Source of the DNA: Oscillospiraceae bacterium
Lineage (GTDB): Bacteria > Bacillota > Clostridia > Oscillospirales > Oscillospiraceae
DNA length: 37,037 nt
Assembly: GCA_015068225.1 (NCBI GenBank)
Contig: SVKX01000015.1
Coordinates: forward strand, 1-37,037
Reading direction: 5' to 3'
Position numbers and translations under genes: made by a program. Shown piece by piece: positions 33,715 to 37,037 of the stretch (positions are counted from its first letter, which is position 1; each line of letters opens with the position of its first letter). The notes under the pieces were generated by a model. The model did no database searches and was not told the DNA's origin. It was given only the letters and a program-made list of their open reading frames with translations.

Positions 33715-34659
33715 TCAGAACGCAATTTGGCCGATAACCGATTTAATCTTATCGGCGGAAGCTCTCAGTTTACTGACTTCCTCATCTGTCAGAGGATTCA
33801 AAATTTTCCCGCGCACACCGTTCCGGTCTACCAATGCCAGCGTAGAAAGGCAAACATCGTCTACACCGTATTCGCCGTGCATCATAGTGGAAACGGTCAT
33901 TGCCGTGCCGGCATCCGCAAAGATACATTTGCAGATATGGCAAACAGACATAGCTACCGCAAAGAATGTTGCACCCTTATTTTCAATAATCTGTGCACCG
34001 GAGCGCTTGACAAATTCCTCAACCTCAGCATAGTTCTCATCCCACTTGATGCGATCTCTATCGGGGGAACTTTTGCTGTATTCATTAATATGGTCGTTGG
34101 CAATGTGCGCCAAGGACCAGGGCACAAACTGGCTGTCACCATGCTCGCCATAAACATGAGCATGGACATTCTTGGGGCTGATGTGGAACCGCTTGGCCAG
34201 TGTAGACTGAAGACGGCTGGTGTCCAGAATCGTTCCTGTGCCGATAATTTGGTGCTCCGGAATGCCTGAAATCTTATGAAATACATAGGTCAGGATATCC
34301 ACCGGATTGGAGACAATGATATAGATAGAATCAGGTGCGTATTGCACCACATTGGCGGCAACATCCTTGATAATATTCACATTGACCTGCGCCAGATCCA
34401 GACGGGTCATTCCCGGTTTTCTGGCTAGACCGCAGGTAATGACAACGATGTCAGAGCCGGAGACGTCTGCGTATTCTCCGGGGCGGACAATAGCGGGAGA
34501 GCAAAAAGGCGCACCTTGGTAAATATCCAATGCTTCTCCGATGGCTTTCTTTTGATTGATATCCACAAGCACGATTTCAGAGGCAACACCCTGAATCATC
34601 AAGTCATTGGCAACAGTTGCACCAACGCTGCCTGCACCGATCACGCTGATTTTGCTCAT
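33715..34659 (-). CDS. L-lactate/malate dehydrogenase family protein
   Basis: A 314-residue NAD-dependent 2-hydroxyacid dehydrogenase. The GAGSVGATVA nucleotide fold is at residues 8-17, the catalytic His is His173 (YGEHGDSQ), and LDTSRL carries the substrate-binding Arg149. Most of the sequence is lactate dehydrogenase-like. However, the specificity loop reads GLARKPGMTRLDL: Arg80 occupies the position (102 in the usual numbering) where lactate dehydrogenases have Gln and malate dehydrogenases have Arg. The substrate may thus be oxaloacetate or another dicarboxylic or bulky 2-oxoacid. AGGAGG lies 9 bases upstream. Confidence 0.88.
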   Translation of the reverse strand: MSKISVIGAGSVGATVANDLMIQGVASEIVLVDINQKKAIGEALDIYQGAPFCSPAIVRPGEYADVSGSDIVVITCGLARKPGMTRLDLAQVNVNIIKDVAANVVQYAPDSIYIIVSNPVDILTYVFHKISGIPEHQIIGTGTILDTSRLQSTLAKRFHISPKNVHAHVYGEHGDSQFVPWSLAHIANDHINEYSKSSPDRDRIKWDENYAEVEEFVKRSGAQIIENKGATFFAVAMSVCHICKCIFADAGTAMTVSTMMHGEYGVDDVCLSTLALVDRNGVRGKILNPLTDEEVSKLRASADKIKSVIGQIAF

Positions 34660-34718
34660 AATAGAATTCCTCCTGATATGGATCCGATTGCTGTGGCACC
34701 GAATGCATTTTTGAGAAA

Positions 34719-34747
34719 AATATAGCAGTATCCGCGGGAAAAATCAA
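34719..34747 (-). promoter_or_regulatory. promoter of the lactate/malate dehydrogenase gene
   Basis: Minus-strand TTGATT (34742-34747) and TATATT (34719-34724) with a 17-bp spacer. Confidence 0.65.
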
Positions 34748-35171
34748 TCACTAACGGACCATACGGAAAAAAATCTATACCATACACAATTTTTTTGGGA
34801 AAAGATGTCAAAAAAATTGTGACATCTTACTGTTTATTTGCAGCGATCTTTAGCAAACGGCTGCGCAAGAGCGGAGCACGTAGGTCTTTGTGTCGAAACA
34901 GCATTCCCGAGGACGGAAGCGCGGTGCGGACACTCGAGTGAGCGGATCTTTGGTTAGCCGGGCCGGCTGAAGCCGGAAAAAAGAGCATGAGCCCCTCCAT
35001 GCCAGTCCCTGGTTATTGCGAATAATGTAATTTGAAAAAGGCTCAGATAATTATTTGGCAGCTGAGCTTTTTCCGTATATGTCCGATTTGCAGTTGCAGT
35101 GTGTGGACTTTTGGGAATGGGGTTTATGGATGAAATATTTAATTTGGGAAAAAAGAATGGCGGAAAAGACA
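34748..35171. other. gene-free region with inverted repeats; no coding sequence recognised
   Basis: About 420 bp without a credible gene. 34802-34828 holds a perfect 9-bp inverted repeat AAGATGTCA / TGACATCTT. 34840-35000 is GC-rich compared with its AT-rich flanks and contains CACTCGAGTG and the hairpin CCGGCTGAAGCCGG followed by six A. 35034-35073 is a terminator-like hairpin. It could be a decayed interspersed element or an untranslated RNA; neither is established. Confidence 0.5.
35034..35073. terminator. bidirectional terminator-like hairpin in the gene-free region
   Basis: GCTCAG (35041-35046) and CTGAGC (35062-35067) are extended by an A5/T5 pairing, giving a T-run on both strands. 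No annotated gene ends here. Confidence 0.6.
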
Positions 35172-35200
35172 TAGACAAAGTCCTTGCTGAGGTGTATAAT
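35172..35200 (+). promoter_or_regulatory. nagB promoter
   Basis: TAGACA (35172-35177) and TATAAT (35195-35200), 17-bp spacer, about 55 bases before the start codon. Confidence 0.7.
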
Positions 35201-35255
35201 GCATTAAGAGCAAGCAATGCTTTGCACATTATTTTTTGACGGAGCGTGTTGTTTT

Positions 35256-36041
35256 ATGAAACTGATCATTAAGAACGATTATCAGGATATGTGCGCCTGG
35301 GCTGCCAACCATATCGCTGATGCCATCAATAACCACAAGGAAAACCGTCCCTTTATCCTGGGACTACCCACCGGATCTTCCCCCCTGGGTGTTTACAAGA
35401 ACCTCATCGAGATGAACAAGGCCGGTCTGGTCTCCTTTAAGAATGTGGTCACCTTTAACATGGACGAGTATGTGGGCCTGCCCCGGGAGCATGATCAGAG
35501 TTATTGGTACTTTATGCACGATAACTTCTTTGACCATATCGACATTCCTGCCGAGAACGTCAACATCCTGGACGGTATGGCAGAGGATCTGGAAGGGGAG
35601 TGCCTGCGCTACGAGGAGAAGATTGCCTCCTATGGCGGCATCGACCTGTTCCTGGGCGGCAGCGGCGTGGATGGCCACATTGCCTTCAATGAGCCCTTTA
35701 CTTCCTTGGTTTCCCGCACCGGCATTCGTGCGCTGACCGAGGATACGCTCATTGTCAACTCCCGCTTCTTCGACAACGACCCCAACAAGGTGCCCAAGAC
35801 CGCACTGTCCGTGGGTGTCGGCACGGTTTGCGATTCCAAGCAGGTGCTGCTGATCATCAGCGGCCACAATAAGGCTCGTGCTCTGCGTCACTGTGTCGAG
35901 GGCGGTGTGGACCATGCTTGGACCATTTCTGCTCTGCAGCTGCATCCTGATGGCATCGTCGCTTGCGATGAGGCAGCCTGCGGTGAGCTGAAGGTAGATA
36001 CCTATAAGTATTTTAAGGAAATTTACAAGAACGAGAAGTAA
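35256..36041 (+). CDS. nagB: glucosamine-6-phosphate deaminase
   Basis: A 261-residue enzyme converting glucosamine-6-phosphate to fructose-6-phosphate and ammonia. [13 protein letters not shown] is the phosphate-binding loop, Asp70 in FNMDEYVGL is the catalytic base, and [14 protein letters not shown] contains His141 of the catalytic pair. The start at 35256 follows GGAG and matches the usual MKLII start of the family; an in-frame start at 35217 adds 13 atypical residues. It has its own promoter and terminator. No nagA is adjacent, so its partner lies elsewhere. Confidence 0.96.
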   Translation: MKLIIKNDYQDMCAWAANHIADAINNHKENRPFILGLPTGSSPLGVYKNLIEMNKAGLVSFKNVVTFNMDEYVGLPREHDQSYWYFMHDNFFDHIDIPAENVNILDGMAEDLEGECLRYEEKIASYGGIDLFLGGSGVDGHIAFNEPFTSLVSRTGIRALTEDTLIVNSRFFDNDPNKVPKTALSVGVGTVCDSKQVLLIISGHNKARALRHCVEGGVDHAWTISALQLHPDGIVACDEAACGELKVDTYKYFKEIYKNEK

Positions 36042-36065
36042 TTTCCAAATCCTTCCATATCCTGA

Positions 36066-36096
36066 GCAACCTGATCCTCGGATCAGGTTGCTTTTT
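36066..36096 (+). terminator. terminator of nagB
   Basis: Perfect 12-bp stem GCAACCTGATCC / GGATCAGGTTGC with a 2-base spacer, followed by T5. Confidence 0.9.
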
Positions 36097-36101
36097 GCAT
36101 A

Positions 36102-36141
36102 AAGAAAACCTTTGGTCATCATTTCCGATGACCAAAGGTTT
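36102..36141 (-). terminator. minus-strand terminator, probably of guaA
   Basis: Perfect 15-bp stem AAACCTTTGGTCATC (36106-36120) / GATGACCAAAGGTTT (36127-36141). The T-rich tail (TTTTCTTT) is on the minus strand, so it should end a minus-strand transcript. The only trace of a minus-strand gene upstream of it is the guaA-like tail at 36195-36214. Confidence 0.75.
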
Positions 36142-36194
36142 CAGTTTTACTATATCAATGGTTTCGACCAGATTCGTCCAATTGATAAAGGAAA

Positions 36195-36214
36195 TTACTC
36201 CCACTCGATGGGGG
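36195..36214 (-). pseudogene. guaA: guaA 3'-end fragment (att-like junction)
   Basis: On the minus strand this reads CCC CCA TCG..., and in the frame ending in TAA gives Pro-Pro-Ile-Glu-Trp-Glu-stop, the conserved C-terminus of GMP synthase (usually PPGTIEWE). The frame has no GMP synthase sequence before it. A minus-strand terminator follows 54 bp downstream. The guaA 3' end is a known integration site for genomic islands, so this is best read as the att copy separated from the gene body by an insertion. Confidence 0.55.
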
Positions 36215-36568
36215 ATTTTTGGCTTTGTAGATATGTAGTGGTTACTGGTATATTGGCATTCAAAATGTAGTGCTATTATACCAGTTATTTTCTTTTACCG
36301 GACTTTTGTTGGTCAAAAGTTGGTCACAGAGAGAGGGTACGAATTGATGTCTTGTCTCTATGTGTATTATAGCATGATATTTCGTTAATGCAAGTACATT
36401 TTGAGCAGGATAAAAGAGAACCAGAATGATGGTTGTTATAAAATGCCGGGGCTGTTCATTTGCAGTTCTGGTATTCTTTTTTGAAAATAGAAAAAAGATC
36501 ATAATGTGTCTAATTATAGATTAGTTATTCGTTACTATAAGTAACGACGACAAAAGGGGGTGAATCCA
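36215..36568. other. AT-rich gene-free stretch, probable start of an integrated element
   Basis: No credible gene. It includes a TTGGTCAAAAGTTGGTCAC direct repeat of TTGGTCA (36310-36327) and a perfect 7-bp palindrome CGTTACT-ATA-AGTAACG (36530-36546) upstream of a strong Shine-Dalgarno sequence. Base composition is more AT-rich than the operons to the left. Confidence 0.4.
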
Positions 36569-36613
36569 ATGAACAATGTGCATCGGCACGGCTGTCGTGC
36601 GTTATTTGATTAA
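36569..36613 (+). CDS. possible 14-residue leader peptide
   Basis: AAAAGGGGGTG ends 7 bases before an ATG that opens a 14-codon frame, MNNVHRHGCRALFD, ending in TAA. The ribosome-binding site is stronger than that of the following gene, 80 bp downstream. It may be a leader peptide or a small functional ORF; there is no other support. Confidence 0.35.
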   Translation: MNNVHRHGCRALFD

Positions 36614-36693
36614 ATCATGGCAGTCGGTTTCCGTAAATGTGATCGTAAGTTGTGTTGTAAACAGAGAAGTGTTTCACAGGGAGGAAACAGAAT

Positions 36694-37037
36694 ATGAACA
36701 TGCGTTTTTTAAGACTTTGCAGCATTGCACTGATACTTGCATTGCTGATAAACCTCTTGCCTGCACAGGCAATCGCACTAGATTTGGACGAAATAAAAAT
36801 GGCGGATACTTCCGGGGAGACCCTTTCGGAAGAAAACTCATCAGCGGAATTTGACGAGGGCTCTGCGAAAATTATCGCAGAGATTCCTGAGAAGAGAACG
36901 GCATTTACAAAGGATTACCAGCTTAGTAACGGTTTTCACATGTCTGTCGTGTATCCGGAAGTAGTACATTATGAGGATAACGGCCAATGGAAGGAAATTG
37001 ATAATACCTTAAAGTTATCCGGCAACGGCAACAACCG
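36694..37037 (+). CDS. secreted wall/RHS-type protein, N-terminal part (runs off the window)
   Basis: 114 codons are visible and the frame is open at the right edge. Residues 1-27 are a signal peptide (MNMRFLRL, hydrophobic core, LPAQAIA cleavage site). After an acidic Ser/Glu-rich stretch comes IIAEIPEKRTAFTKDYQLSN and VVYPEVVHYEDNGQWKEIDNTL. This pattern, K-R...F...dG...v.Y...VHY...G.W.EIDNTL, is typical of the N-terminus of large DNRLRE/RHS-repeat surface proteins of gut Clostridia (from memory). GGGAGG precedes the ATG. It is probably cargo of the element starting near 36195. Confidence 0.7.
   Translation, partial: MNMRFLRLCSIALILALLINLLPAQAIALDLDEIKMADTSGETLSEENSSAEFDEGSAKIIAEIPEKRTAFTKDYQLSNGFHMSVVYPEVVHYEDNGQWKEIDNTLKLSGNGNN

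Noticed and set aside
34813..34830. TTGTGACATCTTACT considered as a Rex site near the dehydrogenase gene
   Set aside because: Only one half resembles TTGTGAA; it is better explained as part of the AAGATGTCA inverted repeat, and it lies outside the promoter.
34954..35229. 91-codon minus-strand frame in the ldh-nagB spacer
   Set aside because: Covers the nagB promoter and a terminator-like hairpin; no ribosome-binding site and low-complexity product.
36576..36854. 92-codon plus-strand frame before and over the secreted protein start
   Set aside because: Overlaps the signal-peptide gene at 36694 in another frame and has no ribosome-binding site of its own.

Overview
The window looks like the chromosome of an anaerobic Firmicute of class Clostridia, probably a gut Oscillospirales/Oscillospiraceae-type bacterium; this placement is inference from gene content and was not checked by a search. 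The signs are purine-rich Shine-Dalgarno sequences, a T-box leader, a cobalamin riboswitch, a short HisG with a separate HisZ, a TrpR-like repressor in front of the his operon, a short (type 2) ArgC, ferredoxin-linked 2-oxoacid oxidoreductase genes and fused double-ATPase ECF-type transporter genes.

Layout. 1-130 is probably the downstream edge of an rRNA operon (3' end of 5S, a terminator, then a second 5S-like 3' fragment). 241-1811 carries an SGNH hydrolase, an RluA-type pseudouridine synthase and a Cys-rich small protein, followed by tRNA-Ser(CGA) and a 23-bp near-copy of its 3' end. From 2125 to 21933 every gene is on the minus strand: a complete histidine operon (yerC/hisR-hisZ-G-D-C-B-H-A-F-IE) behind a promoter holding a palindromic operator; a complete arginine operon (argG-H-C-J-B-D-F) behind a consensus promoter with a perfect ARG-box palindrome; asnA; and a two-gene unit of an amidohydrolase and a membrane-anchored metzincin-like MORN-repeat protein.

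From 22094 the strand switches. A T-box leader with a deduced UUC (Phe) specifier precedes a six-gene operon: acyl-CoA synthetase, sodium:solute symporter, iorA, iorB, phenylacetate-CoA ligase and a double-ACT protein. A T-box turns genes on when the cognate tRNA is uncharged, so this operon is most simply read as a salvage route that takes up arylacetates, activates them to CoA thioesters and reductively carboxylates them to arylpyruvates for phenylalanine synthesis. This is the most interesting system here.

Next come a cobalamin riboswitch controlling a lone two-domain ECF-type ATPase, a sigma factor / DUF4367-like membrane protein / small secreted protein group, a lactate/malate dehydrogenase family enzyme (minus strand), a 596-bp gene-free region with a strong hairpin, and nagB. 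At 36195-36214 there is what looks like the last codons of a minus-strand guaA followed by a minus-strand terminator but with no guaA body. This suggests the junction of an integrated element, whose first visible cargo is the N-terminus of a secreted protein running off the right edge.
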